A stretch of 64,000 nt of DNA from Intestinimonas massiliensis (ex Afouda et al. 2020). Lineage in GTDB: Bacteria > Bacillota > Clostridia > Oscillospirales > Oscillospiraceae. Both the position numbers and the translations under genes were made by a program. This document shows positions 16,975-24,571 of this stretch, in pieces. Position 1 is the first letter of the stretch; each line of letters begins with the position of its first letter. The notes under the pieces were generated by a model, which was given only the letters and a program-made list of their open reading frames with translations, searched no databases and was not told where the DNA came from. The stretch is from assembly GCF_001244995.1 (NCBI RefSeq), contig NZ_LN869529.1, positions 131,454-195,453 of the forward strand, written 5' to 3'.

Positions 16975-17033
16975 AAATATGACATACAGATGTCCACTGC
17001 CGTCCTGTAAACTGTCCATCAAAGAGGAGGGAC
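16975..17033 (+). repeat. Intergenic repeat copy 1, operator-like dyad plus ribosome site
   Basis: Twenty-four bases from 16975 recur at 17472 with one difference. The core TGACATACAGATGTCC is a near-palindrome (TGACAT-4-ATGTC). Similarity continues through CTGTAA and ATCAA to the GAGGAGGGAC ribosome site. Confidence 0.6.
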
Positions 17034-17038
17034 TTAAA

Positions 17039-17479
17039 ATGGAGACCTGGAGTCAATTGGACCCGTCGGCCGCGCCCGACCTAGAGACCTGTGAGGCCTA
17101 TGTGGATAATCCCTTTTGGGGAGAACTGCGGACCTATCTGGAGCGCGCCTATGATACCGCACCTGTATGGGAGTACAGCCGGTGTGTGCCCACGGGATGG
17201 AATATAAAATACCGCAAGGGCGGGCGGGGTTTGTGTACCCTGTATCCCATGCGGGGGTATTTTACTGCCCTGGTGGTGATCGGACGGCGGGAGCGGCCTG
17301 GGGCGGACCTGCTGCTGCCCATGCTGAGCGAGGGCACCCGGCGGCTTTGGCAGGACACCAGGGAGGGAATGGGCCAAAAGTGGCTGATGATCGACGTGGC
17401 AGACCGGGAGAGTCTGGAGGATGTAAAGCGCCTGATCGCCCTCCGGCGAGCCCCGGTGAGATATTGGAACAAAATATGA
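17039..17479 (+). CDS. DUF3788 family protein
   Basis: A 146-residue protein of the DUF3788 type, seen next to GyrI-like ligand-binding proteins and regulators in Clostridia. Characteristic segments are W..L....Y......EYSRCVPTGWNIKYRKGGRGLCTLYPMRGYFTALVVIG in the middle and GQKWLMIDVADRESLEDVKRLIALRR near the end. The ATG at 17039 has AGAGGAGGG at good spacing, preferred over the in-frame ATG at 16979 within the repeat. It is flanked on both sides by copies of the same intergenic repeat. Molecular function is unknown; a small-molecule-binding fold is plausible. Confidence 0.7.
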   Translation: METWSQLDPSAAPDLETCEAYVDNPFWGELRTYLERAYDTAPVWEYSRCVPTGWNIKYRKGGRGLCTLYPMRGYFTALVVIGRRERPGADLLLPMLSEGTRRLWQDTREGMGQKWLMIDVADRESLEDVKRLIALRRAPVRYWNKI

Positions 17480-17533
17480 CATACAGGTGTCCACTTTTAC
17501 CCTGTAAGATGGTGTCATCAACCACAGGAGGGA
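17472..17533 (+). repeat. Intergenic repeat copy 2, operator-like dyad plus ribosome site
   Basis: It repeats the 16975 element: TGACATACAGGTGTCC core, CTGTAA, ATCAA, then CAGGAGGGAC. The stop codon of the DUF3788 gene lies inside it. Confidence 0.6.
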
Positions 17534-17541
17534 CAGACGGT

Positions 17542-18039
17542 ATGGATATGAGCTATCAGATCGTGGAGCTGGAGGAAAAGACGGTGGTGGGCCTAACCGC
17601 CCGGATGCGCAACGACGACCCGGAGTGCGGCGCGGCCATCGGGGCGCTGTGGCGGCGGCTGTTTGAGGAGGGCATTTTCTTTGCCGTCCCGCACCCCGCC
17701 GACGACCACTCCATCGGGCTCTACGACGCCTACGAGACCGATATGACCGGCCCCTACGACGTGACCATCGGACGGGCGGTGACCGAGGCAGCGGAACGCC
17801 CGGCGGGCACGGCGGTCAAGACCATCCCCGCAGGACGGTACGCTGAGTTTGTGGTCCGGGGGGACGTCCAGAGGGCCGCGGGGGAGTTCTGGACGGAGGT
17901 CTGGAAGCTGCCGCTGGACCGGGCCTACACGGCGGATTTTGAGGAGTATTGGCCGGAGGCGGAGGGCGAGGAGCAGGAGATCCACGTCTTTCTGGCACTG
18001 AAGCAGGAGGGAGAACATGGCGGACAAGCGGGATTATAA
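17542..18039 (+). CDS. GyrI-like / AraC effector-binding domain protein
   Basis: A 165-residue stand-alone effector-binding (GyrI-like) protein. It reads MSYQIVELEEKTVVGLTARMRND at the start, then IGALWRRLFEEG, SIGLYDAYETDMTGPYDVTIG near 70 and TIPAGRYAEFVVRGDVQRAAGEFWTEVWK near 105-130, the usual order of the SOUL-like two-repeat fold. CAGGAGGG precedes the ATG. It overlaps the next gene by 23 bases. Such proteins bind hydrophobic drugs or metabolites or inhibit gyrase. No DNA-binding domain is present. Ligand unknown. Confidence 0.83.
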   Translation: MDMSYQIVELEEKTVVGLTARMRNDDPECGAAIGALWRRLFEEGIFFAVPHPADDHSIGLYDAYETDMTGPYDVTIGRAVTEAAERPAGTAVKTIPAGRYAEFVVRGDVQRAAGEFWTEVWKLPLDRAYTADFEEYWPEAEGEEQEIHVFLALKQEGEHGGQAGL

Positions 18040-18655
18040 AAAGGAGTACCGGGATCTCTACCAGCCGGGAAAGCGGCCCAGCCTGGTGGACGTGCCGCCC
18101 ATCCCCATGTTTCTGGTGGATGGGGCGGGGGACCCCAGCGGGGCGGCGTACCAGGCGGCTATGAGCGCCCTCTACACCGTCACCTTCACCCTGAAAATGA
18201 GCAGGCTGGGCCCCTGGCAGCCGGAGGGATATTTCGACTACGTGCTGCCCCCGCTGGAGGGCTTTTGGTGGACGGAGGAGGGGGGGCACGATCTCCTCTC
18301 CGTGCCCAGATCCACCTGGCGGTGGACCTCGGCCCTGCGGGCCCCGGAATACGCCACGCCCCAGGTGCTTCACTGGGCGCTGGAGGAGTGCGCACGAAAA
18401 AAGCCCGGTGTGGACCTGTCCGGAGTACGGCTGGAGACGGTGACGGAGGGGCTGTGCGTCCAGTGCCTGCACGTGGGGCCCTATGACGCAGAGACCGCCG
18501 CCATGGAGCGGATGATGGCCTTTGCCGGGGAGCAGGGCCTGCGGCCCTCGGACGACCCGGCCCGCAGGCACCACGAGATCTACCTGGGGGACCCCAGAAG
18601 GGTCCCGCCGGAGAAGTGGCGGACCATACTGCGCCTGCCGGTAGAGAGGGGGTAA
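18017..18655 (+). CDS. GyrI-like small-molecule-binding domain protein
   Basis: A 212-residue protein of the second GyrI-like type, starting MADKRDYKKEYRDLYQPGKRPSLVDVPPIPMFLVDGAGDP. It continues with YTVTFTLKM, GHDLLSVPRSTWRWT and CLHVGPYDAETAAMERMMAFA near residue 150, ending in HHEIYLGDPRRVPPEKWRTILRLPV. Each segment is typical of this family. Its start lies inside the preceding gene, giving translational coupling. With the WYL regulator and the other GyrI-like protein it forms a small ligand-sensing or detoxification group. Binding partner unknown. Confidence 0.83.
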   Translation: MADKRDYKKEYRDLYQPGKRPSLVDVPPIPMFLVDGAGDPSGAAYQAAMSALYTVTFTLKMSRLGPWQPEGYFDYVLPPLEGFWWTEEGGHDLLSVPRSTWRWTSALRAPEYATPQVLHWALEECARKKPGVDLSGVRLETVTEGLCVQCLHVGPYDAETAAMERMMAFAGEQGLRPSDDPARRHHEIYLGDPRRVPPEKWRTILRLPVERG

Positions 18656-18659
18656 CGCC

Positions 18660-19493
18660 ATGCTGGAGCTGCCGGAGGCCCTGGTCCTTGCGGGGCAGAT
18701 CAACGAAAGGGCCCGGGGCAGGCGGGTGGTCCGGGCGGAGGCGGGCGGCACACCCCACCGCTTCGCCTTCTTCCAGGGGGAGCCGGCCTGGTATCCCCGG
18801 CTTCTGGAGGGCCGCAGGCTGGAGGAGGCCCAGGCCTATGGCGGGCGGGTGGAGCTGAGGCTGGAGGACAGCCGTCTGGACCTCAGCGACGGGGTGAACC
18901 TGCGATGGCTGGCGCCGGGGGCCAGGCACCCGGACCGGCGCCAGCTCCTGCTGGAGCTGGACGATGGCGCCGCCCTGGTGGCCAGCGTCCAGATGTATGG
19001 GGCCCTGCTGGCCTTCCCGGCAGGGGCCATCGACGATAACTTCTATTACCGGGTGGCTCGGGAGAAGCCCTCTCCGCTGTCGGGGGACTTTGACGAGAGC
19101 TACTTCGGCGGGCTGTGGGCACAGGCCAGGCCCGGTCTGTCCGCCAAGGCGTTTTTGGCCGCCGAGCAGCGTATCCCCGGCCTGGGGAACGGCTGCCTCC
19201 AGGATATTTTGTTCCGGGCGGGCGTCCACCCTAAGCGCAGACTGGAGACCCTGAGGGAGACCGAGCGGACCAGGCTGTTCCACTCAGTGAAGGACACCCT
19301 CCGGGAGATGGCGGACCAGGGGGGAAGGGACACCGAAAAGGACCTGATGGGCCAGAGCGGTGGCTATCAGACCTACCTGTCCGCCAAGACCTGGAGGGGG
19401 GCTTGCCCCTTCTGTGGAGGAGCGATTATCCGCCAGGCCTATCTGGGGGGCAACGTCTACTTCTGTATCCGCTGCCAGCCGCTCGAGGGGTAA
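18660..19493 (+). CDS. Fpg/Nei-family protein lacking the N-terminal proline
   Basis: A 277-residue homologue of formamidopyrimidine-DNA glycosylase / endonuclease VIII. The H2TH domain reads AEQRIPGLGNGCLQDILFRAGVHPKRR near residues 168-196. The C-terminal four-cysteine zinc finger is CPFCGGAII...YFCIRCQ near 250-272. In active Fpg/Nei the residue after Met is a proline nucleophile (MPELPE). Here it is Leu (MLELPE). Lyase chemistry through an N-terminal Pro is therefore not possible as in the classic enzymes. The protein could bind damaged DNA, use another nucleophile, or do something else. It starts 4 bases after the GyrI-like gene, so it is in that operon. Confidence 0.85.
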   Translation: MLELPEALVLAGQINERARGRRVVRAEAGGTPHRFAFFQGEPAWYPRLLEGRRLEEAQAYGGRVELRLEDSRLDLSDGVNLRWLAPGARHPDRRQLLLELDDGAALVASVQMYGALLAFPAGAIDDNFYYRVAREKPSPLSGDFDESYFGGLWAQARPGLSAKAFLAAEQRIPGLGNGCLQDILFRAGVHPKRRLETLRETERTRLFHSVKDTLREMADQGGRDTEKDLMGQSGGYQTYLSAKTWRGACPFCGGAIIRQAYLGGNVYFCIRCQPLEG

Positions 19494-19786
19494 GGATGGT
19501 CAAAGAGGCCCACCGCAATGCGGCGGGCCTCAGCGTGTCGAAAAAGCCTCGGCTAAAAGCAAAGACAGCTTTTGCAGCACGTTCATCTCATCCTTTCCAG
19601 GTCATAATGTCATTATACCGCCCGTTCCTGAAACCAGTCTGAAAGACTGAGCGGGCAAATCGGAATAGTCTGTGCTTCTGTGGCCAGACGAATCCTATCT
19701 CCCGGCAAATAATCCAAAAGGAAACGGAAGGTGTTCCGCTTCAGACGGTTTCCGCTACATGATAGAAGACGAAAGGAGAATGACAG
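19494..19786. other. Intergenic region without a recognised gene
   Basis: Nearly 300 bases. A GC-rich imperfect hairpin (about 19506-19531, AGGCCC/GGGCCT arms) follows the glycosylase and may be its terminator, although no T tract follows. The rest shows no gene-like frame with a ribosome site. Confidence 0.3.
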
Positions 19787-20146
19787 ATGCTGTTGGTATG
19801 GTATCCCAAATGCTCCACCTGCCAGAAGGCGAAGGCCTGGCTGGACGGGCGGGGCGTCGGCTGTGGCACCCGTGACATCAAGCTGGAGCATCCCGGCGAG
19901 GACGAGCTGCGGAAGTGGCACGCGAAAAGCGGCCTGCCCCTCAAGCGGTTTTTCAACACCAGCGGACTGAAATACAAGGAGCTCTCCCTGAAGGACCGGC
20001 TCCCCGACCTGACGGAGGATGAGCAGTATGCCCTGCTGGCCGCCGACGGGATGCTGGTCAAGCGGCCCATCCTGGTGGGGGAGGACTTTGTGCTGGTGGG
20101 CTTCCGGGAGAAAGAGTGGGCACAGCAGCTGGGCTTCAGCGACTAG
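19787..20146 (+). CDS. ArsC/Spx-family thioredoxin-fold protein
   Basis: A 119-residue protein of the ArsC-like group (Spx, MgsR, YffB). WYPKCSTCQKAKAWL near the start holds a CXXC redox pair, followed by RDIKLEHPGEDELRKWHAKSGLPLKRFFNTSGLKYKEL and LLAADGMLVKRPILVG, the hallmark core. AAAGGAG precedes the ATG. Spx members bind RNA polymerase and lack glutathione-dependent arsenate chemistry; the Arg triad of true arsenate reductases is not evident. Role uncertain: regulator or small redox enzyme. It stands alone, and a degraded frame follows. Confidence 0.85.
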   Translation: MLLVWYPKCSTCQKAKAWLDGRGVGCGTRDIKLEHPGEDELRKWHAKSGLPLKRFFNTSGLKYKELSLKDRLPDLTEDEQYALLAADGMLVKRPILVGEDFVLVGFREKEWAQQLGFSD

Positions 20147-20411
20147 GATGCACGCCAGGAGTGCGCCGACGGCCTGGAGGCGGAGGTGGCCGCCGGGTCC
20201 GATGAGGCGTACTTCCCGTTGGGCCGCTGCTGCGCCGGGCCGGTCCTGGACCGGGTGCGGGCCAATCTGCGCATGTGGGCTATGAGCCCGCCGTCACCGT
20301 GACCATGACCCCGCCAAAAGACGACGGGGGCTGTTAGGATTTCAGCCAGAACGACTTCGACCGCCCGGACGCCAAGATGATGCCCTGCGTCTCCAACGGA
20401 CCGGAGTTGAG
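20147..20411 (+). pseudogene. Degraded coding remnant after the ArsC-like gene
   Basis: After the stop at 20146 the same frame reads on with coding-like codon use (ECADGLEAEVAAGSDEAYF, then CCAGPVLDRVRANLR). It becomes sensible only in another frame (HVGYEPAVTVTMTPPKDDGGC, stop near 20337), then again as DFSQNDFDRPDAKMMPCVSNGPEL. No start codon or ribosome site is visible. It looks like a gene broken by at least two frameshifts. I do not recognise the family. Confidence 0.35.
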
Positions 20412-20412
20412 C

Positions 20413-20446
20413 AAAAAGCCCCGCAGGCCGTATGGCCTGCGGGGCT
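20413..20446 (-). terminator. Intrinsic terminator of the hydrolase gene
   Basis: Perfect 13-base GC-rich arms 20417-20429 and 20434-20446; on the minus strand five T follow. It lies 8 bases after the hydrolase stop. Confidence 0.9.
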
Positions 20447-20453
20447 GCTGCGT

Positions 20454-21389
20454 TCAGGGCAGATGCTCCTCCAGCCAGGCCAGCACGTCGGCGTACACCT
20501 CGTCCCGGTTGATCTCATTGAGCATCTCATGCCGTCCGCCGGGGTAGAGCTTCATGCGCAGATCCCTGGTCCCGGCCTTTTGGAAAAAGCCGTACACCTT
20601 TTGGACACCCCTGCCGTTGGAGCCCACCGGGTCCCGGTCTCCTGAGAAGAGATAGACCGGAGTGGAGGGGTCCATCTTCCGCAGGTTTTCCGGGCGGGCA
20701 ATGTATTGCAGGGCCTCCATCATGTCGTGAAACATGCCCACCGTGGGGACGAAGCGGCACATGGGGTCGGCGGCATAGGCGTCCACCACCGCAGTGTCCC
20801 GGCTGATCCAGTCCACCGTGGTGCGGTTGGGCCGGAAGTGGAGGTTGTAGCCCCCCAGGGAGAGGGCGGTGAGGAGCCTGCTGACGTACCGGGGGCCCTT
20901 GTGCCGGGCGTAGAAGGTGGACAGCAGCCGGCCCACCTCCACCAGGAGCGCCGGTTCCTGTCCGGTGCCGGAAAGGAGGCAGCCGTCCACGGTGCCGGGA
21001 AAGTCGATGAGGTAGAGCCGGACGGCAAAGGAGCCCATGGAGTGACCCAACAGGAAATAGGGCAGGCCGGGAAAACGCTCTCCGGCCGCCGTGCGGAGGG
21101 AGCGGATGTCGTTGCGGATGTGCCGCCAGCCGTCCTGGTCGGCGAAATAGCCGTATTCCTCCCGGCCCGAGGCGGTCTTGCCGTGTCCCAGGTGGTCGTG
21201 CCCCACCACGGCGAAGCCGTGGTCCGTCAGAAACCGAGCAAAGGAGGAATAGCGCCCGATGTATTCCGAGATGCCGTGGACCAGTTGGACCACTCCGCGG
21301 GGCGAGCCGCTTTCGGGAAGCCACTCCATGGCGTGGACCCGGTGGACCCCGTCGCTGGAGGGAAAGGTAAATTCTCGGCAAGAGGCCAT
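20454..21389 (-). CDS. Alpha/beta hydrolase, monoacylglycerol-lipase-like
   Basis: A 311-residue serine hydrolase of the Hydrolase_4 / lysophospholipase group. The oxyanion region is VQLVHGISEYIGRY near 36, GHDHLGHGKTA near 64 is the usual strand-4 motif, and the nucleophile elbow GHSMGSFA is near 114. SGDRDPVGSNGRGV near 247 supplies the acid and LYPGGRHEMLNE near 285 the catalytic His. AAAGGAG precedes the ATG at 21389. No signal peptide, so cytosolic. It is a single-gene unit with its own terminator. The natural ester substrate cannot be read from the sequence. Confidence 0.9.
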   Translation of the reverse strand: MASCREFTFPSSDGVHRVHAMEWLPESGSPRGVVQLVHGISEYIGRYSSFARFLTDHGFAVVGHDHLGHGKTASGREEYGYFADQDGWRHIRNDIRSLRTAAGERFPGLPYFLLGHSMGSFAVRLYLIDFPGTVDGCLLSGTGQEPALLVEVGRLLSTFYARHKGPRYVSRLLTALSLGGYNLHFRPNRTTVDWISRDTAVVDAYAADPMCRFVPTVGMFHDMMEALQYIARPENLRKMDPSTPVYLFSGDRDPVGSNGRGVQKVYGFFQKAGTRDLRMKLYPGGRHEMLNEINRDEVYADVLAWLEEHLP

Positions 21390-21593
21390 AGCATTGCAGC
21401 TCCTTTTGTGATAAAATAACCATATTGCAGTTGGCTTGCCCGGCTTCCGGCGGCGGCGCGAGGATCACGCAAGACGCTGCATGCACGGCAAATGAAGGTA
21501 TGTTCCCAGTTTATCTTTCCCGCCGAAGGCCGTCAATAGACATTTGCGGCACGTTGGGAAAAAACGGTGACTCCACAGAAAGGAACGGAACGT

Positions 21594-22808
21594 ATGACAG
21601 TTGTGGAACGTTTTTTGAAGTATGTGAGCTTTGACACCCAGTCGGACGAGGACTCCATGACCGTGCCCAGCAGCGCCAAGCAGAAGGTGCTGGGGGCGGA
21701 ATTGGCCGCCGAGCTGTCCCAGATGGGCCTCCACGGGGCCAGGATGGACGAGTACGGCTATGTTTACGGATGGCTTCCCGCCACCGCCGGGTGCGAGGGA
21801 GTGCCCTGCCTGGGCCTGATCGCCCACATGGATACCTCGCCCGACGCGCCGGGCGCCCACGTGCAGGCCCGCATTGTCCGCTATGAGGGGGGTGTGCTGG
21901 TTCAGAACGCCGAGCAGGGCATCTCCATGAGCCCCGAGGAGTACGAGAGCCTGCGCAGCTATGCGGGGCAGGATCTGATCGTCACCGACGGCACCACCCT
22001 GCTGGGGGCGGACGACAAGGCCGGGGTGGCCGAGATTTTCACCGCCCTGGAGTACCTGACCGCCCACCCGGAGCTGCCCCATGGCCGCATCGCCGTATGC
22101 ATCACCCCTGATGAGGAGGTGGGCCGGGGGTCCGACCACTTCGACGTGGAGGGCTTTGGGGCCGCCGCGGCCTACACCGTGGACGGCGGTGAGCTGGGCG
22201 AGCTGGAGTACGAGAACTTCAACGCCGCCTCCGCCACGGTTACGGTCCACGGTCTCAACATCCACCCCGGCTCGGCCAAGAACAAGATGAAGAACGCCGC
22301 CCTGATGGCCGTGGAGCTGGTGAACATGCTGCCGCCGGCGGAGACTCCCGCCCACACCGAGGGGTACGAGGGCTTCTATCACCTCAACCACATGGAGGGC
22401 AACGAGACCCAGGCCCGGCTCTCCTTCATCATCCGGGACCACGACCGGGCTGGCTTTGAGCGGCGGAAGGAGCGCATGGGGCTTATCTGCTCCTACCTCA
22501 ACGGCAAGTATGGCCCCAACACCTTCCAGTTGGAGGTGAAGGACTCTTATTATAATATGCGGCAGGCCGTGGAGCCCCATATGTACCTGATCCACCGGGC
22601 CCGGGCCGCCTTTGAGAAGGCGGGAGTGGCGGCCCGGGAGGTGCCCATCCGGGGCGGCACCGACGGAGCCCGTCTGAGCTACATGGGCCTGCCCTGTCCC
22701 AACCTGTCCACCGGCGGGGTCAACTTCCACGGGGTCCACGAGTACATCCCGGTTCGGTCCCTGGAAAAGATGGTGGAGGTGCTGGTCAACCTGGTGACCC
22801 AGTCGTAG
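21594..22808 (+). CDS. pepT: Peptidase T (tripeptide aminopeptidase)
   Basis: A 404-residue M20-family zinc aminopeptidase that removes N-terminal residues from tripeptides in the cytosol. Metal and catalytic motifs appear in order: GLIAHMDTSPDAPG near residue 75, LLGADDKAGVAEI near 140, CITPDEEVGRGSDHFD near 172 with the catalytic Glu pair, PIRGGTDGARLSYMGLPCPN near 350 and GVHEYIPVRS near 380. AAAGGAA at good spacing selects the ATG at 21594 over 21567. It is monocistronic with a strong terminator. It probably supports peptide fermentation. Confidence 0.95.
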   Translation: MTVVERFLKYVSFDTQSDEDSMTVPSSAKQKVLGAELAAELSQMGLHGARMDEYGYVYGWLPATAGCEGVPCLGLIAHMDTSPDAPGAHVQARIVRYEGGVLVQNAEQGISMSPEEYESLRSYAGQDLIVTDGTTLLGADDKAGVAEIFTALEYLTAHPELPHGRIAVCITPDEEVGRGSDHFDVEGFGAAAAYTVDGGELGELEYENFNAASATVTVHGLNIHPGSAKNKMKNAALMAVELVNMLPPAETPAHTEGYEGFYHLNHMEGNETQARLSFIIRDHDRAGFERRKERMGLICSYLNGKYGPNTFQLEVKDSYYNMRQAVEPHMYLIHRARAAFEKAGVAAREVPIRGGTDGARLSYMGLPCPNLSTGGVNFHGVHEYIPVRSLEKMVEVLVNLVTQS

Positions 22809-22825
22809 CGAAGGAACACGCAGGC

Positions 22826-22863
22826 GCAGGGGGCGCTCCGAAAGGAGCGCCCCCTGCCGTTTT
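22826..22863 (+). terminator. Intrinsic terminator after pepT
   Basis: Fourteen-base GC arms 22826-22839 and 22844-22857 around GAAA, followed by CGTTTT. Confidence 0.88.
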
Positions 22864-22981
22864 CCGCCGGAAGGAGCGCCTGAATTCCAAAACGGTATGA
22901 GGCCATGCAAAAATCGTATCTCAAAGCGCCGTATTTTATGCTATGCTATAAGAGCAGAGAAAACAGCAGGAGGAGATGGCC

Positions 22982-24076
22982 ATGAGCTTTACGCTGCCCG
23001 CCTATCGTGCCCCGGATTTTACCGCGCTGGGGCTGGAGGACGCCCCTGAGGTCCAACTGGTCCCCGTGGAGCGGGACGGCGTGGCCCCGGCGGGGTACCA
23101 CGCCACCACCCTGTTTCCCGAGTATTTCCGCCTGAACGGCCGCTGGGTGCTGGCCGAGGAGAGCCGCATGGACTGCGTGGCCGTGTGCCGGGCGGGTGCG
23201 GTGTCCATCGTGGAGTTTCGCGGCCTGAAGCGGGGCGACATGGTGGCGGTGGGCCGTACCGAGGACGGCGGGGAGGGCATCTACGTCCACACCGCTGGCT
23301 TTGAAGAGAAGGGTGACGGGGACGGCGAGTCCTTCTCCTTCCGGCAGGGCCGGTCCCGGGAGACCGCCTATTCCATGGACTACGACTCCATCTACGAGCT
23401 TCTGCGGCACGAGCGGGACCATGGGAATATCGTCTGGGTGCTGGGCCCGGCCTGCTCCTTCGACGCCGACGCCCGCTCCGCCTTTGCCGCCCTGGTGCGG
23501 GAGGGCTTTGTGGACGGGCTTCTGGCGGGCAACGCCCTGGCCACCCACGATCTGGAGGCGGGCTATCTGGGCACTGCCCTGGGGCAGGACATCTACACCC
23601 AGCGCAGCGTGCCCAACGGTCACTACCACCACATCGACACCATCAACGCCGTCCGGTCCCTGGGATCCATCCCTGCCTTCGTGGAGTCCGGCGCGGTGAA
23701 GGATGGTATCCTCTGTGAGTGCGTCCGGCGCCGGGTCCCCTTTGTGCTGGTGGGCTCGGTACGGGACGACGGGCCTCTGCCCGAGGTCTACGGCAACGTC
23801 TACGAGGGACAGGACGCCATGCGCGCCCTGGTGCGGAAGGCCACCACCATCATCTGCATGGCTTCCACCCTCCACACCGTGGCCACCGGCAACATGACCC
23901 CCTGCTACCGGGTGGTGGACGGAGCGGTGCGCCCCCTATACTTCTATTCGGTGGATATCTCCGAGTTCGCCGTCAATAAGCTCAGGGACCGGGGCAGTCT
24001 CAGCGTGCGGACCATCGTCACCAACGTGCAGGACTTTATCGTCAACGTCCGCAAAGGGGTCTGCGGACCGGCGTGA
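22982..24076 (+). CDS. LOR/SDH-like ornithine cyclodeaminase-type enzyme (TIGR00300 family)
   Basis: A 364-residue member of the family formerly called LOR/SDH bifunctional-enzyme conserved domain, some of whose members are NAD-dependent ornithine cyclodeaminases. Typical segments are ALATHDLEAGYLGTALGQDIYT near 190, GHYHHIDTINAVRSLGSIPAFVESGAVKDGILCECVRRRVPFVLVGSVRDDGPLPEV near 215-270, and MASTLHTVATGNMTPCYR near 300. It differs from the classic mu-crystallin-type cyclodeaminase. AGGAGG sits 7 bases before the ATG at 22982, whereas the ATG at 22976 is too close to it. It is monocistronic. The exact substrate is not certain. Confidence 0.82.
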   Translation: MSFTLPAYRAPDFTALGLEDAPEVQLVPVERDGVAPAGYHATTLFPEYFRLNGRWVLAEESRMDCVAVCRAGAVSIVEFRGLKRGDMVAVGRTEDGGEGIYVHTAGFEEKGDGDGESFSFRQGRSRETAYSMDYDSIYELLRHERDHGNIVWVLGPACSFDADARSAFAALVREGFVDGLLAGNALATHDLEAGYLGTALGQDIYTQRSVPNGHYHHIDTINAVRSLGSIPAFVESGAVKDGILCECVRRRVPFVLVGSVRDDGPLPEVYGNVYEGQDAMRALVRKATTIICMASTLHTVATGNMTPCYRVVDGAVRPLYFYSVDISEFAVNKLRDRGSLSVRTIVTNVQDFIVNVRKGVCGPA

Positions 24077-24083
24077 CACACAG

Positions 24084-24123
24084 GCAGGGCGCGGAGCGGT
24101 GAAGCTCCGCGCCCTGCTCGTTT
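24084..24123 (+). terminator. Intrinsic terminator after the cyclodeaminase-like gene
   Basis: Perfect 14-base arms 24084-24097 and 24104-24117 with a 6-base loop, then TCGTTT. Confidence 0.85.
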
Positions 24124-24124
24124 G

Positions 24125-24337
24125 CTATTTTTTGCGAAATCGCCGTTTCAGCCGATTCCAGAAGGTGTCCAGCTCGTAGCCCTTGGAGGCCCGGAAAGCC
24201 CGCTCGGCCTCCTCGGCCTGCTTGAGGGCGGCCTTCTCGTCCCGGCCAAGTCCACCGCCGGCAGACTCTGATAGACTGGCAGTGTTTCGGCTCCCGGGGC
24301 CGAAGGTACGGGAACTGCTCCACCAATTGCTTGCCAT
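24125..24337 (-). CDS. Small basic protein, intact member of a tandem pair
   Basis: A 70-residue open frame with a start ATG at 24337 and GGAGATAGGA upstream. It has a Ser/Gly-rich N-terminus and a charged helical C-terminus: GRDEKAALKQAEEAERAF, RASKGYELDTFWNRLKRRFRKK. Its middle is nearly identical at DNA level to the neighbouring frame at 24379-24525, so the two arose by duplication. No family is recognised. The basic amphipathic tail might bind nucleic acid or membrane, which is inference. Confidence 0.5.
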   Translation of the reverse strand: MASNWWSSSRTFGPGSRNTASLSESAGGGLGRDEKAALKQAEEAERAFRASKGYELDTFWNRLKRRFRKK

Positions 24338-24378
24338 AACGCACCGTCCTATCTCCAGAATTTTTTCTCGAGCCGGTA

Positions 24379-24525
24379 CTACAAGGTGTCTGGCTCGTAG
24401 CCCCTGGAGGCCCGGAAAGCCCCCTCGGCCCGCTTGAGGGCGGCCTTCTCGTCCCGGCCCAGGGGCACAGCTTCCGCCTCTTTTGCCGCCAACGTAACAT
24501 TGAGGTCCAAGCGACTGCCAGACAT
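24379..24525 (-). CDS. Small protein, truncated tandem paralogue
   Basis: A 48-residue frame with a good AGGAGG nine bases before its ATG: MSGSRLDLNVTLAAKEAEA, then GRDEKAALKRAEGAFRASRGYEPDTL and a TAG stop. Where its neighbour continues DTFWNRLKRRF, this copy has DTL then TAG. Reading past the stop gives YRLEKKF, aligned with the neighbour's NRLKRRF. The stop therefore looks like a nonsense mutation in the tail codon matching Trp. It is the upstream gene of the pair. Confidence 0.45.
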   Translation of the reverse strand: MSGSRLDLNVTLAAKEAEAVPLGRDEKAALKRAEGAFRASRGYEPDTL

Positions 24526-24571
24526 GAGAATCCCTCCTTCTGCCATACAAACGATCCAGCGGCGGAAAAGC

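Noticed and set aside
19787-20146. Arsenate reductase function for the ArsC-like gene
   Set aside because: The sequence carries the CXXC form of Spx-type proteins and no ars genes are near.
20144-20285. Stop-codon readthrough or selenocysteine extension of the ArsC-like protein
   Set aside because: The stop is TAG, no recoding structure is seen, and the extension itself is frameshifted soon after.
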